Below, piece after piece: positions 43,686-52,619 of a DNA stretch of 64,000 nt (its first letter is position 1; every line of letters starts with the position of its first letter). Both the position numbers and the translations under genes were made by a program. Below the pieces are notes generated by a model. That model was not told the origin of the DNA. It made no database searches and worked only from the letters and a program-made list of their open reading frames with translations. Origin of the DNA: Pedobacter westerhofensis (lineage in GTDB: Bacteria > Bacteroidota > Bacteroidia > Sphingobacteriales > Sphingobacteriaceae); NCBI RefSeq assembly GCF_900182595.1, contig NZ_FXTN01000006.1:62001-126000 (forward strand), given 5' to 3'.

Positions 43686-44281
43686 AAACAAGAGAAAGGT
43701 CAGGATTAGTAGGTGTGGGGTTGTTATCTGCATTTGCAGCATCATTATGCTGTATAACTCCGCTGCTTGCGTTAATTACAGGAACTTTTGGTATGGCCTC
43801 ATTTTTTTCCTGGGTAGAACCTGCTCGCCCTTATTTAATAGGGGTCACCGTAATTGTTCTTGCTTTCGCCTGGTATCAGCAGTTATCTAAAAAATCGCAG
43901 AAAGAAGAAGACTGCCAGTGTGAAAGTTCATCTTTTATGAAATCTAAAAAAGCATTACTTTTCATTACACTCTTTTCAGGTCTACTTCTTGCTTTTCCCT
44001 ATTATTCATCAGCCCTATATGATGCGCCTGCAAAATTGACTAATGTTCAACAACAAAGTAATTTGAAATCGGTTAATTTTTCGGTTAGAGGCATGTCCTG
44101 TGCCAGTTGTACCGCACACATTGATGGGACACTTTCTAAGGTTTCTGGTGTAGCGAAAAGCTTAACCTCCTACGAAAAAGCTGAAACAAGGGTGACTTAT
44201 GACCCTAAAAAGATTTCAGTTGATAGTTTAAAATCTCAGATAAACAGAACTGGTTACCAAGTAACAAATATTAAACCCTAA
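43682..44281 (+). CDS. MerTP-type mercuric transport fusion protein
   Basis: A 199-residue protein. The N-terminal part is MerT-like with three membrane helices and the vicinal cysteine pair in ASLCCITPLLALI. The C-terminal part is a MerP/HMA domain with RGMSCASCTAHIDGTL. MerTP takes Hg(II) inward for reduction, but no merA is present here. The partner reductase may lie elsewhere, or the protein may handle another thiophilic metal. Confidence 0.88.
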   Translation: MKTRERSGLVGVGLLSAFAASLCCITPLLALITGTFGMASFFSWVEPARPYLIGVTVIVLAFAWYQQLSKKSQKEEDCQCESSSFMKSKKALLFITLFSGLLLAFPYYSSALYDAPAKLTNVQQQSNLKSVNFSVRGMSCASCTAHIDGTLSKVSGVAKSLTSYEKAETRVTYDPKKISVDSLKSQINRTGYQVTNIKP

Positions 44282-44286
44282 TAAAA

Positions 44287-44502
44287 ATGGCTAAAGAAAT
44301 TCAATTAAATTCTACCATTACCTGTCCTTCATGTGGGTATAAAAAAGAAGAGGTAATGCCAACGGATGCTTGTCAGTACTTTTACGAATGTGAAAGCTGT
44401 AAAGCACAAATCAAACCTAATTTAGGCGATTGTTGTGTATTCTGTAGTTTTGGTACTGTTCCCTGTCCTCCTATTCAGGAAGGTAGTAGCTGTTGTAGTT
44501 AG
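44287..44502 (+). CDS. GDCCVxC-domain protein
   Basis: A 71-residue cytosolic protein with paired CxxC (ITCPSCGYKK, YECESCKAQ) and the namesake GDCCVFCSFGTVPCPP, ending SSCCS. The family is found next to MerT-type genes in many bacteria and probably carries thiol-bound metal. It lies 5 bases after merTP. Confidence 0.85.
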   Translation: MAKEIQLNSTITCPSCGYKKEEVMPTDACQYFYECESCKAQIKPNLGDCCVFCSFGTVPCPPIQEGSSCCS

Positions 44503-44684
44503 TCATTTGGCATATAAAAGTTATTATACAATACTTTAACATCTATCAATAACTCATCATTATTTGGTAATTCAAGAGCTACCATCCTATTATTCCAGCT
44601 TTATGTAAAATCCTTGGGGAATGGAAATTTATTTCCGTTCGAGTATCACAAACTGTTTTGATAATAACATTATCTTTGGCCTCA

Positions 44685-45011
44685 ATGAAGCTGTTCGCTA
44701 TTTTTATGACTGTCTTAATGATCTTTACTGGTTTTGATCCATGTAAGGATAAGGATATTATAAATAGCTACATTAAAATAGAAGTGAGTAAGGCTGGCAA
44801 AGACAAACCCGATAGAAGTGTTTGCAATCCTTTTTGTAATTGCACCCGGTGTCCATTTTCGATTTTACTTCCACAGCAACCACCTCTTTTGCTAACTTAT
44901 CGTCCTGTAAAAGGTGTTTTTATTATTACTATTAATTCAGGCACTCCAATCAGGATTAGCCCTTCCGTGTGGCAACCACCCCGGTTTACCCTCGGCTCTC
45001 TAAAAGTTTAA
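44685..45011 (+). CDS. DUF6660-like small exported protein
   Basis: A 108-residue protein starting MKLFAIFMTVLMIFTGFDPC; the nine codons upstream look non-coding. The mature part has CNPFCNCTRCPFSILLP and SVWQPPRF, the pattern of DUF6660-type proteins that precede TonB receptors for metals in Bacteroidota. It lies 43 bases before the receptor gene and is probably co-transcribed with it. Confidence 0.65.
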   Translation: MKLFAIFMTVLMIFTGFDPCKDKDIINSYIKIEVSKAGKDKPDRSVCNPFCNCTRCPFSILLPQQPPLLLTYRPVKGVFIITINSGTPIRISPSVWQPPRFTLGSLKV

Positions 45012-45054
45012 AATATTTTATTAGTACCCATAAGGGTAAATATTAATTTCTTCA

Positions 45055-47232
45055 ATGAAAAGATTCATTATGCTTTTTGTTGCAGTGGCATGTTCTATTA
45101 CTGCCTTTGCCCAAAATAATTTTACTGTAATTTTAAAAAATACAGAATCTAAAGAGCCTTTAATTGGCGCTACAGTGACCATAAATGACCTTAAAAAAGC
45201 TTTGTCTACCAATGCCCAGGGTCAAGTCACTTTTTCTGATATTCCAAACGGCATTCATTCCATTGAGTACCGGTACGTTGGATATGCCGCCAAAGTTGAC
45301 ACCCTCGCATTTCCTCTGTCTAATACAGAGCCTCTAATCGTTCTACTAGAACAGGCAGAAGGTGAAGAGCTGGAACAGGTCGTAGTTACCTCCACCAGGA
45401 GCAGCCGAACTATTGACAACATCCCTACGCGCGTGGAGGTGATATCAGGTGAGGAACTAGGAGAAAAGGCCAATATGAAGCCAGGAGATATCCGCATGCT
45501 TCTTGCCGAAAGTACAGGTATCCAAACTCAGCAAACATCAGCAACCAGTGGTAATGCAGCTATTCGAATTCAGGGTCTTGATGGTAAGTACACGCAGATC
45601 ATACGTGACGGCTTCCCTTTGTATTCTGGCTTTTCAGGTGGTTTGGGCTTATTACAGGTTGCACCCCTGGATTTAAAGCAGGTAGAGGTGATCAAAGGGT
45701 CTTCTTCAACCTTGTATGGGGGTGGTGCGATTGCAGGATTGGTTAATTTGGTTTCCAAAACACCCACCGATGAACGGCAATTAGACTTTTTGCTAAATGG
45801 CACTTCGGCAAAAGGCATTGATGCCAGTGTATTTTATGGTGAAAAGTTTAACAAGGTAGGGACTACAATTTATGCAGCCTACAATCATGGCTCACCTTAT
45901 GATCCATCAAGCCTTGGCTTAACAGCCATTCCCAGGTTTAACCGCTATACCCTTAATCCAAAACTATGGATCTATTTGAATGAGCGTACCACGCTGAATG
46001 TCGGAATCAATGCCACGGTTGAAAACCGTATTGGAGGTGACCTGGACTTTATTAAAGGCCATGGAAGCGATCAGAATTCTTATTTTGAAGAGAACAAAAC
46101 TGGCAGATACAGTAGCCAGTTACAGCTTGATCATAAGTTAAATGATCAAGAAAAGCTAACATTTAAAAATAGTGTCAGCTACTTTGACCGCACCATCACT
46201 TTGCCAGACTATCGTTTCTCAGGAGTTCAGGTAGCATCGTATACTGAGGCCAACTATACCCGAAACGGAGAGAAAGCAGACTGGGTGGTAGGGCTGAATT
46301 TTTTAACTGATCACTTTGGTGAGGAAAAGAATAACACCTTCCCTTTGCGAAGCTATACTTACAATACCATTGGTGGCTTTGTACAAAACACATTTAACAT
46401 TAGCCCGAAAGTTACTTTGGAAACAGGTATAAGGGGTGACTACCATAATGATTATGGCTTTCTGTTTTTACCCAGGATATCGGGCTTATGGAAGATTACT
46501 GAACACTTTTCTACCCGGTTGGGTGGTGGGTTAGGCTATAAGGCGCCTACTGTATTTACAGAAGATGCCGAACGCATTCAGTTCCGGAATGTACTGCCGT
46601 TAGATGTAGCAAACACAAAGGCCGAGCGGTCATATGGTGCCAATTATGACATCAACTATCGTACTTCAATGTTTGATGGTCAGGTTGGATTAAGTGTGAA
46701 CCAGTTGTTTTTTTATACAAGAATAGATAATCCTATCCTGCTTACTGCATTAACCAATGCTAATTTACAATATCAGCAGCCCTTGGGGAATCTAAATACT
46801 AAAGGCATCGAAACAAATGTGAAGTTAACCTACAGCGATTTTAAATTATTCTTGGGTTATACCCTTGCAGATGTAACCCAAAATACCAATGATGTTAATA
46901 CAACTTATCCTCTGGTATCTCGCCATCGGCTCAATAATGTGTTGATGTATGAGGTAGAGGACAAATGGAAAATTGGTGCAGAGGCTTACTACTTTGGTTC
47001 GCAGCAGCTAAATGATGGAGTTAGAGGCAAAAGCTACTGGACAGCAGGGCTAATGGCCGAAAAGATATGGGAGCGGTTTTCGGTATTCATTAACTTTGAA
47101 AATATAACTGATACCCGTCAAACAAAGTTTGATACTATTTATACAGGCAGTATTTCCAATCCTGTTTTCCGGGATATTTATGCGCCTTTAGATGGCTTTG
47201 TGATAAATGGTGGTGTAAAAATTCGACTTTGA
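45055..47232 (+). CDS. TonB-dependent outer-membrane receptor
   Basis: A 725-residue receptor with signal peptide (MKRFIMLFVAVACSITAFAQ). It has a CarboxypepD-reg-like domain (about 20-100, PLIGATVTINDLKKALST), then a plug domain (VVVTSTRSSRTIDNIPTRVE, RIQGLDGKYTQIIRDG, VEVIKGSSSTLYGGGAIAGL) and a 22-strand barrel ending VINGGVKIRL. It lacks a SusD partner, as expected for metal or siderophore receptors. Its place between a DUF6660-like gene and a Zn/Cd-type ATPase suggests metal traffic, with substrate unproven. Confidence 0.88.
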   Translation: MKRFIMLFVAVACSITAFAQNNFTVILKNTESKEPLIGATVTINDLKKALSTNAQGQVTFSDIPNGIHSIEYRYVGYAAKVDTLAFPLSNTEPLIVLLEQAEGEELEQVVVTSTRSSRTIDNIPTRVEVISGEELGEKANMKPGDIRMLLAESTGIQTQQTSATSGNAAIRIQGLDGKYTQIIRDGFPLYSGFSGGLGLLQVAPLDLKQVEVIKGSSSTLYGGGAIAGLVNLVSKTPTDERQLDFLLNGTSAKGIDASVFYGEKFNKVGTTIYAAYNHGSPYDPSSLGLTAIPRFNRYTLNPKLWIYLNERTTLNVGINATVENRIGGDLDFIKGHGSDQNSYFEENKTGRYSSQLQLDHKLNDQEKLTFKNSVSYFDRTITLPDYRFSGVQVASYTEANYTRNGEKADWVVGLNFLTDHFGEEKNNTFPLRSYTYNTIGGFVQNTFNISPKVTLETGIRGDYHNDYGFLFLPRISGLWKITEHFSTRLGGGLGYKAPTVFTEDAERIQFRNVLPLDVANTKAERSYGANYDINYRTSMFDGQVGLSVNQLFFYTRIDNPILLTALTNANLQYQQPLGNLNTKGIETNVKLTYSDFKLFLGYTLADVTQNTNDVNTTYPLVSRHRLNNVLMYEVEDKWKIGAEAYYFGSQQLNDGVRGKSYWTAGLMAEKIWERFSVFINFENITDTRQTKFDTIYTGSISNPVFRDIYAPLDGFVINGGVKIRL

Positions 47233-47406
47233 AAGACAAGCTTCTAATGGTCCGAAATGGTTGCTTAAGACAAAGTATAGCTAGTTCGGATTTAGCTTGA
47301 TGGCATTAACTTTTACAGCTTGGTACGAAATAATGGATTAATTCAAATGACGCGCTGCAAAAGGAAATTGCAGAAGAATGGTTTACTGAATTAAAAGACT
47401 AATAAA

Positions 47407-49410
47407 ATGAAAGATATCAATAACCTGGAAAATAAAATTGTAGAAACAGAAGAAAATATGGATCCCCTGTTAAAAAGCAGCAAGGAAGTGCATCCATTTA
47501 GTGAGGAGGAAGAGGAAGATGATGAGGTGCTGGATTTAAACAAGAATCAGGAAGAAGAAACCATTCTTAGCCACTGGCCGCTACTCACTGCCTTGCTTAT
47601 TTTAGTAGTGATGCTAACCCTGGAATTTGGATTTAAGTTCCAGCTAGCGTTTCCTTTGAACCTGATTATTTATGCCATTGCTTTTTTACTGGCAGGGTAT
47701 AATGTACTGGGCATGGCGTTTCGTAAAGCCAGACATTTTGATTTCTTTAATGAATTCTTTTTAATGAGCGTAGCCACCATTGGTGCATTCAGTATTGGCT
47801 CTTATAGTGAGGGGGTAGCCGTAATGGTCTTCTATTCAATCGGAGAGTGGTTCCAGGATGCAGCTGTCAATAAAGCCAAAAAAAGCATTAAGGCCCTGCT
47901 GGACATTCGCCCAGACCAGGTTACTGTACTCAGGAACGGCAGCCCGGTTGTTGTCGATCCTAAAAAAATTGTTTTAGATGAGCTGATCCAGGTGAAGTCC
48001 GGAGAAAAGGTAGCTCTGGATGGCATTCTTGATTCTGAGTCGGCAATCTTCAATACTGCGGCGCTGACCGGGGAAAGTAAACCTGACACCAAGCGAAAAG
48101 GGGAACAGGTACTTGCCGGAATGATCAACCTAGATAAAGTATCTCAGATACAAGTCAAATCCTTATTTAAAGATAGCAAGCTGAGTAAGATACTTGAAAT
48201 GGTACAGGATGCAACAGCAAGGAAGTCTCAGACACAGTTATTTATTAGCCGGTTTGCAAAGATCTATACACCCATTGTGTTTGCACTGGCACTGCTGGTT
48301 TGCTTTGCACCATATTTTTTTGTGGACACTTACAACTTTCAACAGTGGTTTTACCGGGCGCTGGTTTTCTTGGTAATCAGCTGCCCTTGTGCGCTTGTGG
48401 TATCTATACCGCTGGGATACTTTGGCGGTATTGGCCTTGCATCAAGAAATGGAATACTATTTAAAGGGTCTAACTTTTTGGATGTAATGACCAAAATCAA
48501 TACCGTAATCATGGACAAGACCGGAACTTTGACTAAAGGGGTATTTAAAGTACAGGAAATTGTTACCGGGGATATTGATCAAAATGAACTAATCAGGGCT
48601 GCCTCTGCAATTGAAATCAATTCCACCCACCCTATTGCCAAGGCTATCGTAGAATATGCTGCCGATAAAGCTGCAGGTTTGAAAGCCGAAAATGTAGAGG
48701 AAATATCAGGGCATGGTTTAAAAGGAACTGTAGAAGGAAAAGTAATCCTTGCAGGTAATGCAAAACTGCTTAAGAAATTTAATATCTCTTATCCTGCAGA
48801 AATAGATGCACTAGTAGATACCATAGTTGTAATTGCGATTAATGATAAATATGCAGGTTACATCACTATTGCTGACGAAATAAAAGAAGATGCAAAACAG
48901 GCCATCCAGCAGATGCATGATCTTAAGATCCAGACGGTAATGTTGTCTGGAGATAAGCAGGCGGTCGTGGATAAAGTGGCTAAGACCCTTGGCATTGATG
49001 AGGCTTTCGGAGATCTATTGCCAGAGGGGAAAGTTGAAAAAGTACAGGGGCTTAAAGATGCAGGTAACAGGATCGCTTTTGTGGGTGACGGGGTTAATGA
49101 TGCCCCGGTAGTAGCTTTGGCAGATGCAGGAATTGCGATGGGCGGTCTTGGAAGCGATGCTACCATTGAAACTGCGGATATTGTAATTCAAAATGATCAG
49201 CCTTCAAAGATCACAACGGCTATTAAAATTGGTAAGATTACGAGCCAGATAGTCTGGCAGAATATAACCATTGCAATGGTTGTCAAAGTTATTGTCTTGA
49301 TCCTTGGAGCAGGAGGGATTGCGAACCTTTGGGAAGCGGTAATTGCAGATGTTGGAGTCGCGCTTTTGGCGATACTCAATGCGGTAAGGATACAGAAGAT
49401 GAAATTATAA
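47407..49410 (+). CDS. Zn/Cd-type P1B heavy-metal ATPase without N-terminal metal-binding domain
   Basis: A 667-residue P-type ATPase. Core motifs are ISCPCALVVSIP, MDKTGTLTKG, EINSTHPIAKAI, LSGDKQAVV and VGDGVNDAPVVALADAG. The CPC followed by ALVVS and the DxG near the C-terminus fit Zn/Cd/Pb exporters (ZntA/CadA). The usual HMA domain is replaced by a short acidic N-terminus (FSEEEEEDDEVLD). It ends in a strong terminator. The 170 bases before it contain no intact gene, only a short frame ending LQKEIAEEWFTELKD. Confidence 0.9.
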   Translation: MKDINNLENKIVETEENMDPLLKSSKEVHPFSEEEEEDDEVLDLNKNQEEETILSHWPLLTALLILVVMLTLEFGFKFQLAFPLNLIIYAIAFLLAGYNVLGMAFRKARHFDFFNEFFLMSVATIGAFSIGSYSEGVAVMVFYSIGEWFQDAAVNKAKKSIKALLDIRPDQVTVLRNGSPVVVDPKKIVLDELIQVKSGEKVALDGILDSESAIFNTAALTGESKPDTKRKGEQVLAGMINLDKVSQIQVKSLFKDSKLSKILEMVQDATARKSQTQLFISRFAKIYTPIVFALALLVCFAPYFFVDTYNFQQWFYRALVFLVISCPCALVVSIPLGYFGGIGLASRNGILFKGSNFLDVMTKINTVIMDKTGTLTKGVFKVQEIVTGDIDQNELIRAASAIEINSTHPIAKAIVEYAADKAAGLKAENVEEISGHGLKGTVEGKVILAGNAKLLKKFNISYPAEIDALVDTIVVIAINDKYAGYITIADEIKEDAKQAIQQMHDLKIQTVMLSGDKQAVVDKVAKTLGIDEAFGDLLPEGKVEKVQGLKDAGNRIAFVGDGVNDAPVVALADAGIAMGGLGSDATIETADIVIQNDQPSKITTAIKIGKITSQIVWQNITIAMVVKVIVLILGAGGIANLWEAVIADVGVALLAILNAVRIQKMKL

Positions 49411-49464
49411 GGTTCGTATAATAAAATCTGCAATTAGCCGTAACTTAATAGAGAGCGTTAATAT

Positions 49465-49509
49465 GAAAGCGGGATGATCAGTATGATTGTTTCCGCTTTC
49501 TGTTTTTAT
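49465..49509 (+). terminator. Terminator after the Zn/Cd-type ATPase
   Basis: GAAAGCGG at 49465 pairs with CCGCTTTC ending at 49500, followed by TGTTTTTATAA. Confidence 0.82.
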
Positions 49510-49678
49510 AAGCTTAGTAGCCAAGACATAGAGTTACAAGCAGGCCATTAGTATTGTATTACTTAGTCTATCATTAAACCCTCCTTTTTCAATAATCTAT
49601 CTTGAGCATAAACCGATGCCGTTAAACAAATAAAACCTATCCTCATTAATCCTAAAATATCTTTTCTCTTTTTGCCGA

Positions 49679-49742
49679 TTATCATAAACCCATTCCATTA
49701 ATCAAAATTATTTTTCTATTTTTGATAATGAGTTTTTGATAA
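49679..49742. repeat. Recombinase-site-like repeats upstream of the serine recombinase
   Basis: TTATCATAAACC at 49679-49690 and two direct TTTTTGATAA units at 49719-49728 and 49733-49742. These match the half-site of Hin-type crossover sites (TTATCAAAAACC) and the arms of the dispersed repeats. The last unit is 10 bases before the recombinase start, so binding could also repress the gene. The gap 49411-49752 otherwise holds only the terminator. Confidence 0.6.
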
Positions 49743-49752
49743 TAAAAATAAC

Positions 49753-50328
49753 ATGAAAATAGGCTACGCAAGAGTAAGTACTGCAGACCAAAATTTAGAT
49801 CTTCAATTCAATGCGCTGACAGATTATGGATGCACGACAATATATCAGGAAAAGATTTCCGGCAAGAATACAGACAGACCCGAACTAAAAAATCTTTTGG
49901 CGACTCTTCGTAAGGGTGATCAGATAGTCGTTTGGAAATTGGATCGTCTTGGTCGTTCTCTTCGTGACCTGGTAGATCTGGTTGCTGTGTTCAATGAAAA
50001 AGGAGTTAATTTTGTTAGCCTACATGATCACATTGATACTACAACAGCTACAGGAAGATTTACATTTAATATTTTTGCCTCATTAGCAGAGTTTGAAAGG
50101 GAAATTATCCGGGAACGTACTAAAGCGGGCCTCGTTGCAGCAAGAGCTAGAGGTAAAAAGGGAGGCCGTCCTTCAGGCTTATCCCCTCAAAAGCTTCAGT
50201 TGGCAATGACTGCTTTGGATCTTCATGATACGGGGAAATATTCCATTTTGGAAATATCCAAAAGGCTACAAATACCCATCGCCACCTGCTATCGATACAT
50301 TAAAATTGTAAAAGGGAGCAAGGTCTAA
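49753..50328 (+). CDS. Serine recombinase of the Hin/Pin invertase-resolvase family
   Basis: A 191-residue small serine recombinase. The catalytic serine is S9 in GYARVSTADQNLDLQ. VVWKLDRLGRSLRDLVDLV carries the conserved Arg pair, and ATGRFTFNIFASLAEFERE leads to the E helix. A C-terminal HTH (YSILEISKRLQIPIATCYRYI) binds the site. The length and order match invertases such as Pin. No transposase accompanies it. It is bracketed by repeat units at 49679-49742 and 50334-50360. Confidence 0.93.
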   Translation: MKIGYARVSTADQNLDLQFNALTDYGCTTIYQEKISGKNTDRPELKNLLATLRKGDQIVVWKLDRLGRSLRDLVDLVAVFNEKGVNFVSLHDHIDTTTATGRFTFNIFASLAEFEREIIRERTKAGLVAARARGKKGGRPSGLSPQKLQLAMTALDLHDTGKYSILEISKRLQIPIATCYRYIKIVKGSKV

Positions 50329-50333
50329 ACACC

Positions 50334-50360
50334 TTCAAAAAAACAGGGAATAGTGAGAAA
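50334..50360 (+). repeat. Dispersed repeat, copy H (short form)
   Basis: TTCAAAAAAACAGGGAATAG then TGAGAAA, 5 bases after the recombinase stop. It aligns with copy D (TCAAAAAAACGGTGGAAT then CCTGAGAAA). Confidence 0.6.
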
Positions 50361-50474
50361 GCACGCTCTCTTACAATAGAAGCCCCTGTCAAGAGGCTTT
50401 GTCGGTTTGTTTGCAATACGAAACTCCTACGATCTTCTTACCTACCAATTGTCCTGATAGTGCTTAAGCTTCAA

Positions 50475-51242
50475 TCAAGAACTGAGCCCGCCTTTTTGCC
50501 AAGCGCCTGTTATGCCTTGTTGTTTTGAAATCTTATTATCGTTTCCCCGACCATTATTGCTCCGTTTTTTGATTTCGTTGATTTTCTGATAGTCTGAATA
50601 GATCTTCCCTTGATTGTTGAATAGTTTCTTAATGATTTTTCCTGTTAATTCGCAAAGGATATCTTCGATAAGCTTGTCGAAGATTACAATCGCCTTGGTT
50701 AGGTCGTAGTTTTCAAAATGATTTTGATTTCTTAATAGCCTCAATCTGTCCATTTGCAAGTCGGGTCTTGAAATTTCATAAACATCAAATTTATGTTCAG
50801 AATCTTCTTGAACAACCTTATAATTTGATGGGTGAGCTCCAATTTTATTTCTCAAAATCAAAAGTTCGTTTTGATTAAGTCTTTTTGCAAAGTCTATCTG
50901 TTTAGCTAGTTTAAAAACTTCCATCAAATTGTCAACTGCCAACTTTTGTTGATATACAGAATTTAGGAAACCATAAAGTCGCAAATATCTTTCACCAATG
51001 TCCTGATGTCTTGATGGACCTTGAAGGTCAAATTGTTTAAATGACTTTTTAGCTAGTTCTGTATCGTCTATAATGTAATAAGAATTCAATATTATATTCC
51101 ACCCAAATTCCTTTTCCAGGCCATAGAATTTTTTCACATCATCACGAAACGTCGTTTTACACTTTTCCCCATCCCAACGAATGGAAAAATTGCTTAGGAT
51201 TTCCTTTTGAAGGTCATTATATTTTTCTATCGTTGTCGTCAT
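50475..51242 (-). CDS. Uncharacterised helical protein with a HEPN-like motif
   Basis: A 255-residue, mostly helical cytosolic protein. RNKIGAH at 131-137 fits the R-x4-6-H ribonuclease motif of HEPN domains, in the middle of a helical region (LLILRNKIGAHPSNYK). The C-terminus is polar and low-complexity. It lies between repeat copies H and D and next to the recombinase, alone on its strand. HEPN proteins are often toxins or phage-abortive factors, but this call rests on one motif. Confidence 0.4.
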   Translation of the reverse strand: MTTTIEKYNDLQKEILSNFSIRWDGEKCKTTFRDDVKKFYGLEKEFGWNIILNSYYIIDDTELAKKSFKQFDLQGPSRHQDIGERYLRLYGFLNSVYQQKLAVDNLMEVFKLAKQIDFAKRLNQNELLILRNKIGAHPSNYKVVQEDSEHKFDVYEISRPDLQMDRLRLLRNQNHFENYDLTKAIVIFDKLIEDILCELTGKIIKKLFNNQGKIYSDYQKINEIKKRSNNGRGNDNKISKQQGITGAWQKGGLSS

Positions 51243-51266
51243 TTTACATTAATTGTAAACTGCAAA

Positions 51267-51330
51267 TTATCAAAAAAACGGTGGAATCCTGAGAAACTTG
51301 CTTCACTCTACAAAATAACCAGGGTTTCCT
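51267..51330 (+). repeat. Dispersed Hin-site-like repeat, copy D (short form)
   Basis: TTATCAAAAAAACGGTGGAA then TCC, and 30 bases later AAATAACCAGGGTTTCC. The latter resembles the AAATAACCAGGGAATATTA end of copy F. It lies just upstream of the HEPN-like gene start, on the other strand. Confidence 0.7.
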
Positions 51331-51394
51331 GATATAATGGGTCACCACTTTTGCTTATTAACAGCTTCTTGTAATCCCTCGGTATTGCAACTAA

Positions 51395-52552
51395 TCAATT
51401 TGTCATTGATTTATGTTTCCCCTGCTTGCTCATCAGTGCTATTAATATAATTACAATTGCTACAATGGTTGCAAATAGTGCAGCAATCATGAATAAGGTT
51501 TTACTGTCAGAGGATAGCAGGATGATGAAAGAAGATAAAAATTGTCCCCCAAATATCCCTATTGAAAAATAACCTAAATAACTCCCTCGGTTTGAAGTAT
51601 CGCTTTCTTCAACAGTCATATGGTTTAACAAAGGAACGGTAAATCCAAAACCAATTCCCATGGCTATTGCTCCTACGATCAGCAAAATGACCACGCTGCT
51701 TAGTGAAAATAAGAGCAGGCCAAGCATAAAAAATAAAAACCCCAACGCTACCGTATTCAGATTGCCAAGGCGTTCCGCTATTTTAGGCATTTGGCTTGCT
51801 GCAGCAACGGCAACCAGCGATATAAAAGCCATAAAGTAACCTGTCTGGGATTCAGAAAACTGAAATATCCCTGTTAAATAAATTGGTAGCACCGTAAAAG
51901 CCGTGAAGAACAATATCATAGCAAACACTGCACTACAAACTATAGTAATTAGACCTTTAGATACTTTCTTTGATTTAGATATTTCGATGTTGACATTCGC
52001 TTTGATCAATTTAGGTATCGACACCAAAACCAGTATAAAGCAAATTAGCGCAATCAGATAAATAAAGAATGGGAAGTACCATCCTTGTTCTCCCAGCAGT
52101 CCCCCAATACTCAAAAATACTACCCCACCTAATTCTATAGACATACCCTGCCAGGCTATCATTTTCATTCGTTTTTCACCATCAAAGAGATCGGCTATAA
52201 GCGTTGTACCAGCAGTTTGTATTGCAGCAGTAGCAGCGCCTAAAAGTATCCTGTCTGCGATAACCAAATAAGGAGCGTGCAGCACGGCTCCGGCCACTCC
52301 AAACAGTGCATAAGGAATAAGCCCCCAGCAAATCATAGTATATGCTCCTTTGCGATCAATGAGCCAGCCCATCAACGGCGCAAATAATACCACACCTAAT
52401 GAAGGAAGCGTTATCAACCAGCCGGGGTTATCTTCAAAGCCGAGGTGTTTAGAAATTTCGGTTAAAGAAGGAGCTATTACAGTGCCTACCATTATGGTAA
52501 GGCTACTGATGAGCAGCAAGGTAAAAATGCCAATTTTCGATAAATTATTCAT
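51395..52552 (-). CDS. MFS transporter
   Basis: A 385-residue transporter with twelve hydrophobic segments. The loop 2-3 motif GWLIDRKGAYTMI and the motif near helix 4-5 (ILLGAATAAIQTAG) fit drug/proton antiporters. It is divergent from an AraC regulator (67-base gap), which probably controls it. Substrate unknown; the neighbouring genes suggest an aromatic compound. Confidence 0.85.
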   Translation of the reverse strand: MNNLSKIGIFTLLLISSLTIMVGTVIAPSLTEISKHLGFEDNPGWLITLPSLGVVLFAPLMGWLIDRKGAYTMICWGLIPYALFGVAGAVLHAPYLVIADRILLGAATAAIQTAGTTLIADLFDGEKRMKMIAWQGMSIELGGVVFLSIGGLLGEQGWYFPFFIYLIALICFILVLVSIPKLIKANVNIEISKSKKVSKGLITIVCSAVFAMILFFTAFTVLPIYLTGIFQFSESQTGYFMAFISLVAVAAASQMPKIAERLGNLNTVALGFLFFMLGLLLFSLSSVVILLIVGAIAMGIGFGFTVPLLNHMTVEESDTSNRGSYLGYFSIGIFGGQFLSSFIILLSSDSKTLFMIAALFATIVAIVIILIALMSKQGKHKSMTN

Positions 52553-52619
52553 AGCTTACAGCTTTAAATTATGTTTATTCTATTTTTGAATCTTGTTATT
52601 AAATGTCCGTTCTGTTGCC

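Noticed and set aside
44550..44600. Possible further repeat copy (CTATCAATAACTCATCA and TATTATTCCAGC)
   Set aside because: The two parts are in the wrong order relative to the other copies and the AAAAAACGG core is missing.
49753..50328. Serine recombinase as resolvase of a Tn3-type transposon
   Set aside because: No transposase and no 38-base Tn3-type end repeats are visible; the half-sites look like invertase sites instead.
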